From JAMHZE01 sp964424715 (GTDB lineage Bacteria > Pseudomonadota > Alphaproteobacteria > Rickettsiales > UBA8987): 51,497 nucleotides of DNA. The DNA lies in the NCBI GenBank assembly GCA_964424715.1, contig CAYRJW010000004.1, positions 1 through 51,497 on the forward strand, written 5' to 3'. The notes under the pieces were generated by a model that was given only the letters and a program-made list of their open reading frames with translations, was not told the DNA's origin and did no database searches. Position numbers and translations under genes: made by a program. This document shows positions 8,454 through 17,831 of this stretch, piece by piece (the stretch's first letter is position 1; every line of letters begins with the position of its first letter).

Positions 8454-9646
8454 AGATTGGTGATCTTTGTATCAAATATTTTAGAGTGCTGGCGGAAGGC
8501 ATATCTGTCGGTCATTCCCGCGATAAAATCCGCGATGGTCACTGCTATCTCACTCTTGTTGCCCATATCCACATCTTTAAGGAATTGCGGTGGCAGGCAA
8601 TCCGGGTGCTCAATATAAAAGCCGAACAGATCATGCACAACCCTTTTTGCCTTGTTGGTCATGATAAGGACCTTATGGTGGCGATACATTTTTTCGGAAA
8701 GGAATTTCCTTATCACCAGTAATTTTTTGTTAAATTCATCAGAGAAATTCACTATCTGTTTATTCGCCTTTCTTACATCATCAACTGTTTTAATGTTGAG
8801 TTCGGCCAGATTCTTATCGGTTTGTTTTATAACATCATCAAGCATGTGTTTTATGAAGGTGCTGCGCACTTCATTTATCAGTATAAGGTCGGAAGCAGTA
8901 GGATGCGCGGATTTTATTTTTTTGATCTCATCAGCGATGACTGGCAGACTTAGCAGGTCGTTAAGGCCGAAAAGGCCTGCACGCAGGCCATCTTCAATAT
9001 CATGGCTGTTATAGGCGATATCATCTGATATGGCTGCAACCTGTGCCTCCATCGAGGCATAGGTTGAAAGTTCCAGATCATGTGTTTTGTTATATTCAAC
9101 CAGCGCCCGCGGAACATTTTTTATCGGGCCGTTATGTTTTGCGGCGCCTTCTAAACATTCCCACGAAAGATTCAATCCCTCAAAATCGACATATTTCTTT
9201 TCCAGCTTGGTAAGTATGCGAATGGTCTGCGCGTTATGGTCGAATCCGCCATGGTCTGCCATACATTCTTTCAGCGCATCCTCGCCCGCATGGCCGAACG
9301 GGGAATGGCCCATATCATGCGCAATGGCAACTGCCTCGCACAGATCCTCATCAACGAATAATATGCGTGCAAGGGAGCGTGCCAGCTGTGAAACCTCCAG
9401 CGAATGGGTAAGGCGGGTACGGTAATGATCCCCTTCATTATACAGGAACACCTGCGTTTTATACTCCAGCCTGCGGAATGCGGTTGAATGTAGGATCCTG
9501 TCGCGGTCGCGCTGGAACTCGGAGCGGTTCGGCGTTAGGCCTTCCTTATGTAAGCGCCCGCGGGATTTGCTGGAAAAGCAGGCATAGGGTGCAAGGAACA
9601 AATTATTGTGCGGCTCAAGGACCAGATTGTTTTTTATAGGTTGCAT
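8450..9646 (-). CDS. dgt: Deoxyguanosinetriphosphate triphosphohydrolase-like protein (HD domain)
   Basis: HD-superfamily dNTP triphosphohydrolase of 398 residues that releases tripolyphosphate from dNTPs. The metal site is visible: RLTHSLEVSQ, the HD pair in AIAHDMGHSPFGHAGEDAL, and a later Asp in AAISDDIAYNSHDIEDG. The N-terminus SRGRLHKEG...RSEFQRDRDRILHSTAFRRLEYKTQVF is typical of the shorter alphaproteobacterial form. It diverges from the DUF167 gene with only 20 bases between starts and heads the dgt-recO-parC-def set. Confidence 0.94.
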   Translation of the reverse strand: MQPIKNNLVLEPHNNLFLAPYACFSSKSRGRLHKEGLTPNRSEFQRDRDRILHSTAFRRLEYKTQVFLYNEGDHYRTRLTHSLEVSQLARSLARILFVDEDLCEAVAIAHDMGHSPFGHAGEDALKECMADHGGFDHNAQTIRILTKLEKKYVDFEGLNLSWECLEGAAKHNGPIKNVPRALVEYNKTHDLELSTYASMEAQVAAISDDIAYNSHDIEDGLRAGLFGLNDLLSLPVIADEIKKIKSAHPTASDLILINEVRSTFIKHMLDDVIKQTDKNLAELNIKTVDDVRKANKQIVNFSDEFNKKLLVIRKFLSEKMYRHHKVLIMTNKAKRVVHDLFGFYIEHPDCLPPQFLKDVDMGNKSEIAVTIADFIAGMTDRYAFRQHSKIFDTKITNL

Positions 9647-9666
9647 GGCCTATATTAAGTCTTAAA

Positions 9667-9918
9667 TTGGCAATTGTGAAAAGAATTTCCATAAAAGTTA
9701 CTCCAAAAGCCTCCAAACCAAGGGTGGAAAAGGATTTGTTGCTGAATGAGCACGGGCAGGAACAGTATAAGATATGGGTAAACGCCCCTCCGGAGGATGG
9801 CAAGGCGAATAAGGCGGTGATAGAGCTGCTTGCGGATTACCTGGAAATTTCCAAATCGAAGATAAATATCGTTGGTGGTTTAACCAACAGGAATAAAATC
9901 GTTGAGATAGATATTTAA
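9667..9918 (+). CDS. DUF167 / YggU family protein
   Basis: An 83-residue protein of the YggU/DUF167 fold. Visible family features are ISIKVTPKASKPRVEKD, the central VNAPPEDGKANKAVIELLADYL, and a C-terminal strand with KSKINIVGGLTNRNKIVEI. The molecular role is not established. No ATG is available: the start is TTG at 9667 or GTG at 9676. Its TAA stop shares the palindrome TTAA (9915-9918) with the valS stop. Confidence 0.88.
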   Translation: MAIVKRISIKVTPKASKPRVEKDLLLNEHGQEQYKIWVNAPPEDGKANKAVIELLADYLEISKSKINIVGGLTNRNKIVEIDI

Positions 9919-12671
9919 GCTACTTCAGCTTTTTCAGCAAAGGTTGCAAATATGCTGATATCAAGATCATCAAGTCTTACTGCGTTTGTACTTGGAGAGT
10001 TAGAATAGACCATTTCAGCGGTTGAAGATACATTCAGCAGATCTTTCTCAAAGCCCTGTATCTTTTTTATTATCTCATCAGTTCCGAATATCTCAATTTT
10101 AGTGAGCGGATATTTTATCGAGACATTTTCCTCGGCCTTTAATTTCCGGATGAAATTAAGTATGCCAACAAATAACTCGCCGGTCCTTTCAGCTTCATCA
10201 TCAGCCTTATAATTCCCGGCATCGGGCCAGAAACCAACCGCATGTATGGAACCTACCTTCGCGTGTTTCTCAACGAATATATGCGCATATAATTCTTCCG
10301 TGATATGCGGGAGGAAAGGAGCGAACAGGCGGAGTATCCCATCAAGGCAATGGTAAATAGTATGTATCGCGGAGAGGCGTTTTTGTTCGTTCTCCGGAGA
10401 TTCATCGTAATAGCGACCTTTTACGGCTTCCAGATAATTATCGCAGAATACATTCCAGAAAAAATCCTCGGCGATGGTGCGCGCTACGGAATATTCATAA
10501 TTGGCGAATTCTTTTGTGGCTTGTGCAATGGTCGTCGCAAGGTGGGAGATGGCCCATTTATCAAGAGGCTCAAAGATGATATTTTTTTCAATATCATCTT
10601 TGGCCGATCTTGGTTGCTGTTTTACAAGCGGCAGGAATATCGCGGCGAATTTTGTCGCGTTCCACAACTTCGTTGAAAGTTTTCTACCAATTTTAAGAAC
10701 ATCTTTGGAGAATGCAGTATCCATTCCAAGCTTTGAAGTAGATGCCCAGTAACGCACCACATCGGCCGAATTCTCGGTGATTATCTCATTTGGGGTAACA
10801 ACATTACCCTTGGATTTGCTCATTTTGCTTTTATCCTCAGCCAAACACCAGCCGGATATCATCAGATTCTTCCACGGGATCTCATTGCCGTGCAGATATG
10901 CTTTTACGATAGTATAGAACGCCCATGTGCGGATTATCTCATGCGCCTGCGGGCGGAGATCAGCTGGGAAAAGTTTTTTATGGCGCGATATATCAACGGC
11001 GAATTCTTCATTTATCGCTTTGCTGGAAAGTTGCGGTGATACGGAGCTTGTCGCCCAGGTATCCATTACATCTGTTTCAGGGGTGATTCTGTAAAGCTGT
11101 TTCGAATCATCTTTTTTTGCCCACCAGCCGATGAATTTTTTATGTTCATCATAGATATCATCAACCTTGATAAAATCTTTCGGCAGCGTAACTATAGGGT
11201 TTACCGGTAATTCAGCGGCAGAGGCAACAAGGATTTCCTTAGGCCCGGGAATTATACGACGATGACCATCAGGAAGTGTTTCCGCCTGCTGGATGAACCA
11301 TACCGGGAACGGCACGCCGAAATAACGCTGGCGGGAAATGCACCAGTCCCATGAAAGACCATCTATCCACTGCTCGATGCGGTGACGCATGAATTCCGGT
11401 CTCCAGTTACATTCTCTGGCTTTTTCTTTGAGGGCATCTTTATGCTCGATAACTTTTATGAACCACTGGTCGGTAGGTAATATCTCAAGCGGTGAACCGC
11501 TGCGCTCGGCGCATTTTACGTTGTGTTTTATGGCTTTCTTTTCTTTTGCCACTAGAGAATTCTGCTCTAGAATCTCTATCATCGTATGTTTTGCGGAAAG
11601 CTTTTTCTCCTGATGGTCTGCCTTTAAGCCGTTCAGTTTTTCGGCCAGTGCTTTAAGCGCGTATCTGTCGCTCAAAAAACTTTCCGGGAATCTCAGATTC
11701 TCAAAAATGAAATTAGTTTCAAGATCGATCTTGCCGAATTTATTTAATATTATCCTTGTACCGAGATTATGTTTCTTCCACCAGAAAATATCTGTCTCAT
11801 CGCCGAAGGTACAGCACATCACCACGCCAGTGCCTTTTTCCTTATCCACCTTATCATCGCCGATTATATCTACTATAACATTGAATATAGGGGTTACGGC
11901 CTTCTTGCCTTTATATTTTGCAAGATCATCCGGGTGAACTACCAGTGCAACGCAGGCTGCAAGCAGCTCCGGGCGGGTGGTCATTATTTCTACTTTCTCT
12001 AATTCTTCCCACGATATTTTTTCACCATTCTGGTGTTTTTTAAATTGCACATCACTCATTAAACCGAACCAGATGTAATTCTCGAAACTGTCCAGTTCCT
12101 TTTCCTCTATCTCTGCCTGTGCGATGGCGGTCTGGTCTATCGGGTCCCAGAACATTGGCTGGAGTTTGCGGTAAACCTGCGTTTTCTTGTAAAGATCAAG
12201 GAATGAAAGCTGCGATATTTTACGCGATTCATCAGAGATCGTGTGGTATTCCTGGTTCCAGTCCACTGAAAGCGCGATTGATTCAAACAGATTGCGGAAA
12301 TCCTTGCGGGCGGATTCGCTTACTTCCTCGCACATTTTAATGAAATCCTCGCGGCTATGTAAATGCGCTTTGGTCTTTTTGGTCTTCTCAACTAACCGTT
12401 CCGTAGGCAGGCCGTTATCGTCAAAGCCCATCGGGTAGAAAACATTCTTGCCAACAGAGCGCTGGAAGCGAGCGATAAAATCCGCCTGAGTATAGGAAAA
12501 TATATGCCCCATATGCAAATGGCCGGAAACTGTCGGTGGCGGCGTATCTATAACATAGGAATCAGCCCGGGCGATATTCTCATCCCAATTGTAAACACCA
12601 AGTTTTTGCCACTCTTTCTGCCATTTCTTTTCAGTTTCAAGAGCGTTATAATTTTGTGGAAGTTCTTTCAT
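9915..12671 (-). CDS. valS: Valyl-tRNA synthetase, Rickettsiales/archaeal-like type
   Basis: Class I aminoacyl-tRNA synthetase of 918 residues that charges tRNA-Val, with a CP1 editing domain. The HIGH motif is GHLHMGHIFSYTQ and the KMSKS loop is SKMSKSKGN. The segment FYPMGFDDNGLPTERLVEK replaces the usual bacterial GTDHAGIATQ motif. From memory this is the form found in Rickettsia and related to archaeal enzymes. The C-terminus ends in EVA without the long coiled-coil arm of typical bacterial ValS. It follows doxX by about 40 bases. Confidence 0.95.
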   Translation of the reverse strand: MKELPQNYNALETEKKWQKEWQKLGVYNWDENIARADSYVIDTPPPTVSGHLHMGHIFSYTQADFIARFQRSVGKNVFYPMGFDDNGLPTERLVEKTKKTKAHLHSREDFIKMCEEVSESARKDFRNLFESIALSVDWNQEYHTISDESRKISQLSFLDLYKKTQVYRKLQPMFWDPIDQTAIAQAEIEEKELDSFENYIWFGLMSDVQFKKHQNGEKISWEELEKVEIMTTRPELLAACVALVVHPDDLAKYKGKKAVTPIFNVIVDIIGDDKVDKEKGTGVVMCCTFGDETDIFWWKKHNLGTRIILNKFGKIDLETNFIFENLRFPESFLSDRYALKALAEKLNGLKADHQEKKLSAKHTMIEILEQNSLVAKEKKAIKHNVKCAERSGSPLEILPTDQWFIKVIEHKDALKEKARECNWRPEFMRHRIEQWIDGLSWDWCISRQRYFGVPFPVWFIQQAETLPDGHRRIIPGPKEILVASAAELPVNPIVTLPKDFIKVDDIYDEHKKFIGWWAKKDDSKQLYRITPETDVMDTWATSSVSPQLSSKAINEEFAVDISRHKKLFPADLRPQAHEIIRTWAFYTIVKAYLHGNEIPWKNLMISGWCLAEDKSKMSKSKGNVVTPNEIITENSADVVRYWASTSKLGMDTAFSKDVLKIGRKLSTKLWNATKFAAIFLPLVKQQPRSAKDDIEKNIIFEPLDKWAISHLATTIAQATKEFANYEYSVARTIAEDFFWNVFCDNYLEAVKGRYYDESPENEQKRLSAIHTIYHCLDGILRLFAPFLPHITEELYAHIFVEKHAKVGSIHAVGFWPDAGNYKADDEAERTGELFVGILNFIRKLKAEENVSIKYPLTKIEIFGTDEIIKKIQGFEKDLLNVSSTAEMVYSNSPSTNAVRLDDLDISIFATFAEKAEVA

Positions 12672-12712
12672 AGGCGGGCATTTTTAAACAAAATACTGCG
12701 CAAATCAAGTGC

Positions 12713-13330
12713 TTATTGCACCCGCACAATATCAGTGAATATCAGGAAGGCTGCGTAAAGCGTCAGGCAAAGCGTACAGAGTATAGCAAAAAGCTTGGCT
12801 TTGATGGTTGAATCATCAATATTCCCGTAAAAAGTACCTTTGATGAAATGATCCCATGATGCCTTGCCCGGCCCCATCATCAGGATGGGAAGCAACATAA
12901 GTGTCCATACCATATGCTCCGGCGATGATGTGTAGGTGAATTGTATTATTGCTGTCATCACCAGAAGGCCGAATGCGGCAAATCTTCCGGCAAGACCGAT
13001 AATTAATAATATCGGTAATACCAGTTCGCCAAATGTACTGCCATAAGCAGCCATTTCAGGTGTCAGGAACATCTTGCCAAAAAGAGTTATTTTTTTATGG
13101 GTCATATATTCATTCTCAAAGAGCAGGAGGGCCGTATCAAAATCAACTATCTTGGTAAGGCCGGAACGCCAGAATATCAGTGCTACATATAAACGAAGGG
13201 CAACAAATGAAAGCGGCGAAAGAAAATCAAGCACACTTAATTTCCATTCTATTAATCTCAGGATAAGATTTTTTTTCTTAGGTTCGGCAACTTTCTTTTC
13301 TGGGAATTTTTTCTCTTTCGGTTTTTTCAT
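12713..13330 (-). CDS. DoxX family membrane protein
   Basis: A 205-residue protein with a Lys/Pro-rich cytoplasmic N-terminus (about 25 residues), then ALRLYVALIFWRSGLTKIVDF, the typical first DoxX helix, and three more predicted membrane helices (GELVLPILLIIGLAGRFAAFGLL, ILMMGPGKASWDH region, C-terminal LFAILCTLCLTLYAAFLIF). DoxX proteins are small membrane proteins sometimes linked to redox enzymes; no specific partner is visible. It follows yejE by two bases and precedes valS. Confidence 0.85.
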   Translation of the reverse strand: MKKPKEKKFPEKKVAEPKKKNLILRLIEWKLSVLDFLSPLSFVALRLYVALIFWRSGLTKIVDFDTALLLFENEYMTHKKITLFGKMFLTPEMAAYGSTFGELVLPILLIIGLAGRFAAFGLLVMTAIIQFTYTSSPEHMVWTLMLLPILMMGPGKASWDHFIKGTFYGNIDDSTIKAKLFAILCTLCLTLYAAFLIFTDIVRVQ

Positions 13331-13332
13331 TA

Positions 13333-14361
13333 TCAGTTCCTGAAAAGTTTATTCGGTGAGAAGGCATCCCGCGCCGCTTCGCCTACGAATACCAGCAGGG
13401 AAAGTATGAGCCCCACAACAAAAAACCCTGTAAGACCTAACCACGGCGCCTGCAGGTTTGATTTGCCCTGTGAGAGTATCTCGCCAAGCGATGGCGAGCC
13501 GGAAGGCATACCAAGACCTAGGAAATCCAGAGAGGTAAGCGTTGTGATCGCGCCGCTGATTATGAAAGGCATATAGGTTATTGTTGATACGAGTGAGTTA
13601 GGTAATATATGGCGCGTCATTATTTTCCACTCGGGAACGCCGAGGCTTTTTGCAGCCATCACATAATCAAAATTCCGCACTTTTAATACTTCAGCACGAA
13701 CCAATCCAACTAATCCCATCCAGCTGAATAAAAGAATGAACAATAATAATATCCAGAAATTCGGCTCTATTATACTTGCCAGTATCAGCAGCAGGAAAAG
13801 CGTTGGTATTGAACCCCAGACCTCCATGAAGCGCTGGAAGAGAAGATCCAGCAGGCCGCCGAAATAACCTTGCAGAACGCCGGCGAAGATCCCTATCACA
13901 GAACTTAATCCCGCAAGTATAAGCCCGAACAACACGCATAATCTGAAACCATATATTACGCGCGCAAGCACATCGCGGCCACGGTCGTCGGTACCGAGCA
14001 GGTTCTGCCAGTTGGGCGGTGCCGGATTGCTTTCGGTGCGGCTGAAATTTATGGTATCGTAACTGAATTCGATCAGGGGCCATCTTATCCAGCCATTCTT
14101 GCGAATCTCCTCGGCGATGAACGGATCGCGGTAATCTGTTTCAGAATCAAAGAAGCCGCCAAATTCAGTTTCAGGGTATGATTTAAAGATGGGGTAATAG
14201 AATCCACTTTTATATTTCACCAATACAGGCTTATCATTGGCGATGAACTCAGCGAATAAGGTTACCGTGAAGAAAAACAGGAATATCATCAGTGAATAAT
14301 AGCCGCGCTTATTCGCTTTGAAATTTATCAGCCTTCTTTTATTGAGTTCCGAGATAGCCAT
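13333..14361 (-). CDS. yejE: ABC transporter permease, YejE-like (peptide / microcin C type)
   Basis: Inner-membrane permease of 342 residues for an oligopeptide-type importer. The N-terminus RRLINFKANKRGYYSLMIFLFFFTVTLFAEFIANDKP and the long periplasmic loop with PPNWQNLLGTDDRGRDVLARVIYGF are typical of YejE. The cytoplasmic EAA loop reads AAKSLGVPEWKIMTRHILPNS. Its usual partner yejB is at 27836-28942, and no yejA or yejF gene lies in this window. It sits seven bases after pgsA and two before doxX. Confidence 0.9.
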   Translation of the reverse strand: MAISELNKRRLINFKANKRGYYSLMIFLFFFTVTLFAEFIANDKPVLVKYKSGFYYPIFKSYPETEFGGFFDSETDYRDPFIAEEIRKNGWIRWPLIEFSYDTINFSRTESNPAPPNWQNLLGTDDRGRDVLARVIYGFRLCVLFGLILAGLSSVIGIFAGVLQGYFGGLLDLLFQRFMEVWGSIPTLFLLLILASIIEPNFWILLLFILLFSWMGLVGLVRAEVLKVRNFDYVMAAKSLGVPEWKIMTRHILPNSLVSTITYMPFIISGAITTLTSLDFLGLGMPSGSPSLGEILSQGKSNLQAPWLGLTGFFVVGLILSLLVFVGEAARDAFSPNKLFRN

Positions 14362-14367
14362 AATATT

Positions 14368-14940
14368 CTAGATCAGGTCCTGCTGTTTTGCAGCGATGTA
14401 ATATTTATAGCCCGTATAGAGCGTTAAGCCCGCAGAGAGCCAGAAGATTATGCAGCCCAGGTAATATAATATATTTATTGTAACGGTAGGGTTCGCAATT
14501 ATGCCGGAAGTTAACAGTAGCAGAGTTGTGGCGGCCATCTGTGATGCGGTCTTCCACTTCGCAAGGTTCGATACCGGCATTTCGATATCGCCGCTTTTAC
14601 CGAGGAACTCGCGCAGGCCGGAAATGAATATCTCGCGGCAGATTATTACGACCGTAGGGATAACGAGCCATGCTTCCTCGGTGATCACTAAACAAAGTGC
14701 GGTTGCTACCAGCAATTTATCGGCGATAGGATCAAGCATTGCGCCAAAGCGGGATTCCACATGCCATTTGCGGGAAAGATAACCATCAAGAAAATCAGAA
14801 AAACTGGCAATTAAAAATATCGCGGCAGAAATGGTTTTTATATCACCCTTCTCAAAATAGAAGGAGATAAGCAGGAAGGGTATCAGAATAACCCTGAAAA
14901 TAGTAAGGTAGTTAGGCAGGTTTTGTTTGAAACTGGACAA
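14368..14940 (-). CDS. pgsA: CDP-diacylglycerol-glycerol-3-phosphate 3-phosphatidyltransferase
   Basis: Makes phosphatidylglycerolphosphate for anionic phospholipids at the inner membrane. The CDP-alcohol phosphotransferase motif is intact as DG-x2-SR-x8-G-x3-D-x3-D in the segment DGYLSRKWHVESRFGAMLD, with Ser where Ala is usual. Several membrane helices follow. The start is TTG at 14940; no other initiation codon precedes the conserved LPNYLTIFRVILIP. It is first in a pgsA-yejE-doxX run and diverges from the Tim44 gene. Confidence 0.93.
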   Translation of the reverse strand: MSSFKQNLPNYLTIFRVILIPFLLISFYFEKGDIKTISAAIFLIASFSDFLDGYLSRKWHVESRFGAMLDPIADKLLVATALCLVITEEAWLVIPTVVIICREIFISGLREFLGKSGDIEMPVSNLAKWKTASQMAATTLLLLTSGIIANPTVTINILYYLGCIIFWLSAGLTLYTGYKYYIAAKQQDLI

Positions 14941-14958
14941 TTTTTATACCGTTTTTAC

Positions 14959-14987
14959 TTGGATTCCGTCAAACTATAACCTATATT
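14959..14987 (+). promoter_or_regulatory. Predicted sigma70-type promoter for tim44-mltA
   Basis: TTGGAT (14959-14964), a 17-base spacer and TATATT (14982-14987) end 27 bases before the ATG of the Tim44-domain gene. The spacing is ideal and it lies in the divergent intergenic region with pgsA. Confidence 0.55.
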
Positions 14988-15014
14988 ACATATCAAATAA
15001 AACAAAAAAGCATT

Positions 15015-15698
15015 ATGACAGCAAGTTACGCAGATATAATATTCTTCGCCGTGGTTGCAATATATCTTGGAATCAAGCTTTTTGCGGTACTTGGTAAAAA
15101 GAACGAGCAGGATGCTAATATAGAATCCCGCCGTGCGCCATACAGAATACCAGAAGTTATGAATGACAGCAGGCAGGGCCTTATCTCGCCTAATGTAAGG
15201 CAGGTGGAGATAGTTGTAAAAAATAATCTGGAGAATTTCAAATTCGCTTCTGATGAAGTTAAAAATGGTATAAAAGAAATAATCGAAAAAGACCCTAATT
15301 TCTCTCTCGAGACTTTTGTAGAAGGCGCAAAGATCGCGCTTGAGATGGTGTTCAAGGCATTCTCTGAAGGTGACAAAAAAACCCTTAAAAGCCTGCTTTC
15401 TGACGATCTTTATAATGTGTTTGAAAAGCAGATTGATGATACAAATGCAAGAGGTCTGGTCACGATAAAATCTCTGGTCGGGATAATAGATGATATAGAT
15501 ATTGTTTCTGCTTCAATGGCTGGAAGCCGGGCAAAAATAGGCCTTAAACTCATGACCGAGCAGATAAATGCTACTAAGGATGTTAACGGCAACATTATAG
15601 AGGGCGATACTAAAAAGATCGAGGTGGTTGAGGATATCTGGGAGTTTGAGCGTAATACCAGATCAGGTAATCCTAACTGGAGTGTTATTTCTTTATAA
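15015..15698 (+). CDS. Tim44/TimA domain membrane-associated protein
   Basis: A 227-residue protein with one N-terminal membrane helix (ADIIFFAVVAIYLGIKLFAVLG), a short linker, and a C-terminal Tim44-like domain (FVEGAKIALEMVFKAFSEGDKKTLKSLLSDDLYNVF and onward to VVEDIWEFERNTRSGNPNWSV). Alphaproteobacterial TimA is the bacterial relative of mitochondrial Tim44 and sits at the inner membrane; its exact role is unclear. It lies 14 bases before mltA, a conserved pairing. Confidence 0.9.
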   Translation: MTASYADIIFFAVVAIYLGIKLFAVLGKKNEQDANIESRRAPYRIPEVMNDSRQGLISPNVRQVEIVVKNNLENFKFASDEVKNGIKEIIEKDPNFSLETFVEGAKIALEMVFKAFSEGDKKTLKSLLSDDLYNVFEKQIDDTNARGLVTIKSLVGIIDDIDIVSASMAGSRAKIGLKLMTEQINATKDVNGNIIEGDTKKIEVVEDIWEFERNTRSGNPNWSVISL

Positions 15699-15712
15699 TC
15701 TTAAAGGTTCCC

Positions 15713-16777
15713 GTGTTTAAATCAATTACAGTTCTTCTTTTATCCCTTTCGCTGGTGGCTTGTGCCGCTGCGGAAAGAAAGCCCGGCTCTTCCGTTATCA
15801 AATTAACAAAATACCCCTATTCAAAATTAACCGGTTGGAATAATTCCAACATACATGATGGTGCAAGAGCATTCCAGAGAAGCTGCGCCGTACTTGGAAC
15901 AGGCAAGCTAAGGGCAGAAAAACTATTCTCCCAGAACAACAATACCTGGAAACAGAAATGTGCTGGAGCTAAAGCCGCCAAAGACCAGAAACAATTCTTT
16001 GAAAGGAATTTTTCACCTTATATGGTTTCCTATAAAGGTAGCGCAAAAGGAAAATTCACCGGTTATTTTGAAAAAGAGATAGAGGCATCACTGACGAAGG
16101 ATAAGCTATACAGGTATCCTATCTACCGCGCTCCAAGTGATGCAAAACTTCTTAACCTGACCAGAAAAGAAATAGAGAATGGTGCGCTGGAAAATAAGAA
16201 CCTTGAGATAGCTTACGCAAAAAGTGCCGCAAAATTATTTTTCCTGCATATACAGGGTTCCGGTTTCCTGAAACTGCCGGATGGCAAAAGGGTGGAAATA
16301 GGCTTCACTGCAAAAAATAATGCAGAATATACGAGTATCGGTTCTTATATGTTAAAGGAAAAACTTATAGAACACGGCACGGCGGATGAGATATATGAAT
16401 GGCTTGAAAGCCACCCGGTAAGCGGCAGGACCATCATGAACATGAATGACCGTTATGTGTTCTTTGCAATTAAAAGCGGTGGCCCATATGGCAGCCTTGG
16501 TGTTGAACTTACCGACAGGGCATCACTTGCGGTGGATACGCGTTATATCCCGTTAGGTGTTCCGGTATGGCTGCAAACAACTTTATCCGGCACGAAGCAG
16601 CATTTCACAAAACTGATGAACGCGCAGGATACCGGCTCCGGGATAAAAGGCCCTATCCGCGGTGATATTTTCTTTGGCGAGGGAAGCTGGGCGGCATCTA
16701 CCGCAAGCGATATGAATTCGGACGGTAATTATTTTATTCTACTGCCTAAAGAAATTAATCCTGATCTTTATTTTTAA
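15713..16777 (+). CDS. mltA: Membrane-bound lytic murein transglycosylase A
   Basis: Outer-membrane lipoprotein that cleaves peptidoglycan to 1,6-anhydromuropeptides. The start is GTG at 15713 with AAAGG upstream. The lipobox is L14-V-A-C17. The MltA domain is recognisable (GKFTGYFEKEIEAS; FFLHIQGSGFL), and the 3D domain holds the catalytic Asp in MNAQDTGSGIKGPIRGDIF. Length 354 residues is normal. The last 23 bases overlap the end of ribD on the other strand. Confidence 0.94.
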   Translation: MFKSITVLLLSLSLVACAAAERKPGSSVIKLTKYPYSKLTGWNNSNIHDGARAFQRSCAVLGTGKLRAEKLFSQNNNTWKQKCAGAKAAKDQKQFFERNFSPYMVSYKGSAKGKFTGYFEKEIEASLTKDKLYRYPIYRAPSDAKLLNLTRKEIENGALENKNLEIAYAKSAAKLFFLHIQGSGFLKLPDGKRVEIGFTAKNNAEYTSIGSYMLKEKLIEHGTADEIYEWLESHPVSGRTIMNMNDRYVFFAIKSGGPYGSLGVELTDRASLAVDTRYIPLGVPVWLQTTLSGTKQHFTKLMNAQDTGSGIKGPIRGDIFFGEGSWAASTASDMNSDGNYFILLPKEINPDLYF

Positions 16778-17831
16778 GGACCAGTAAAATATCCTCTCCA
16801 AATTTACGTTCATCGACCAGTCTGAATCTTTCTTCAGGTATTTTTGAAAGATGAAGTTCTGAAGAAAATGAAATAGAGTTACTGCCAAGTATCTTCGGGG
16901 AATACAGGATCTGCAATTCATCTATAAGGTTCTCGGCTAAAAAATTGCTTATTATTTTCCCGCCTCCCTCCACCAGAAGCCTTTCAAAGCCACGGGATGC
17001 GAGGTTATGCAGTACAAATTTTATATCTACATAATTATTCTGCGGGTTGGTAGGGGTTTTTATTATTTCCGCCTTTTCTGATCTTCCGCTCCGGCTGGAA
17101 AAGATTATTACCGGGTCGATCGCGGAGTTATTCATTACCCGGCAATTTTCCGGGGTACGGTGGTGAGTATCAAGTATTATCTTCGGGAGTTTTTTGTTTA
17201 ATCCTTCCAGGCGGCAGGATAATAGAGGATCATCATTGATAACGGTGTTCACTCCTACCAGTATACCATCCATCTTACTTCGCAGAACCTGTACATAATT
17301 TCGGGATATCTCGGAGGTGATATATTTACTATCACCATTTCCCAGTGCAATTTTACCATCAAGCGTGGAGCCTATCTTGGCGGTTATATAAGGGCGTTTT
17401 TTTGTTATAGTGTTGAAGAATGGCCGGTTGATCTCCATTGCCTCGCTGCTGCAGATATTTTCTATTATCTCTATTCCTGCGGCTTTTAATTTTTCTATCC
17501 CGCCTGCTGCTACAGGGTTTATATCGCGGTTAGCGATGACAACTTTTTTTATTCCAGCTGTAATTACAGCATCGGTGCATGGAGGTGTTCTGCCATGGTG
17601 ATTGCAGGGTTCAAGACTTACATATAATGTAGCACCAGTTGCGTTTTTCCCGGCGCTTTCTATGGCTTGCGGTTCAGCATGGGATGTTCCGGCATTTGCC
17701 GTTACTGCTTTGGAGATTATGATACCATCTTTCACCAGCACGGCGCCTACAGAAGGTTTCGGGAATGTTTTTCCGATACCGGACCTTGCCATATTGATGG
17801 TAATGCGCATGAATTTATTATGGTCGGTCAC
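16755..17831 (-). CDS. ribD: Bifunctional riboflavin deaminase/reductase
   Basis: Carries out the deaminase and reductase steps of riboflavin synthesis on the pyrimidine intermediate. The N-terminal deaminase domain has the zinc motifs HAEPQAI and PCNHHGRTPPC. The C-terminal reductase domain starts at about residue 145 (RPYITAKIGSTLDGKIA) and includes LLVEGGGKIISNFL. Length 358 residues is usual. It overlaps nrdR by four bases, and its stop overlaps mltA by 23 bases. The next pathway enzyme present here, ribE, is 10 kb away. Confidence 0.95.
   Translation of the reverse strand: MTDHNKFMRITINMARSGIGKTFPKPSVGAVLVKDGIIISKAVTANAGTSHAEPQAIESAGKNATGATLYVSLEPCNHHGRTPPCTDAVITAGIKKVVIANRDINPVAAGGIEKLKAAGIEIIENICSSEAMEINRPFFNTITKKRPYITAKIGSTLDGKIALGNGDSKYITSEISRNYVQVLRSKMDGILVGVNTVINDDPLLSCRLEGLNKKLPKIILDTHHRTPENCRVMNNSAIDPVIIFSSRSGRSEKAEIIKTPTNPQNNYVDIKFVLHNLASRGFERLLVEGGGKIISNFLAENLIDELQILYSPKILGSNSISFSSELHLSKIPEERFRLVDERKFGEDILLVLKNKDQD

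Noticed and set aside
13691..14083. 130-codon frame inside yejE on the same strand
   Set aside because: It is the +1 frame of the yejE gene with atypical composition (many Arg and Cys) and no homology signal.
14943..14971. TTGACG-N18-TATAAA on the minus strand just before pgsA
   Set aside because: The -10 element would end only two or three bases before the TTG start, so transcription would begin inside the coding region, and no later start codon fits the family.
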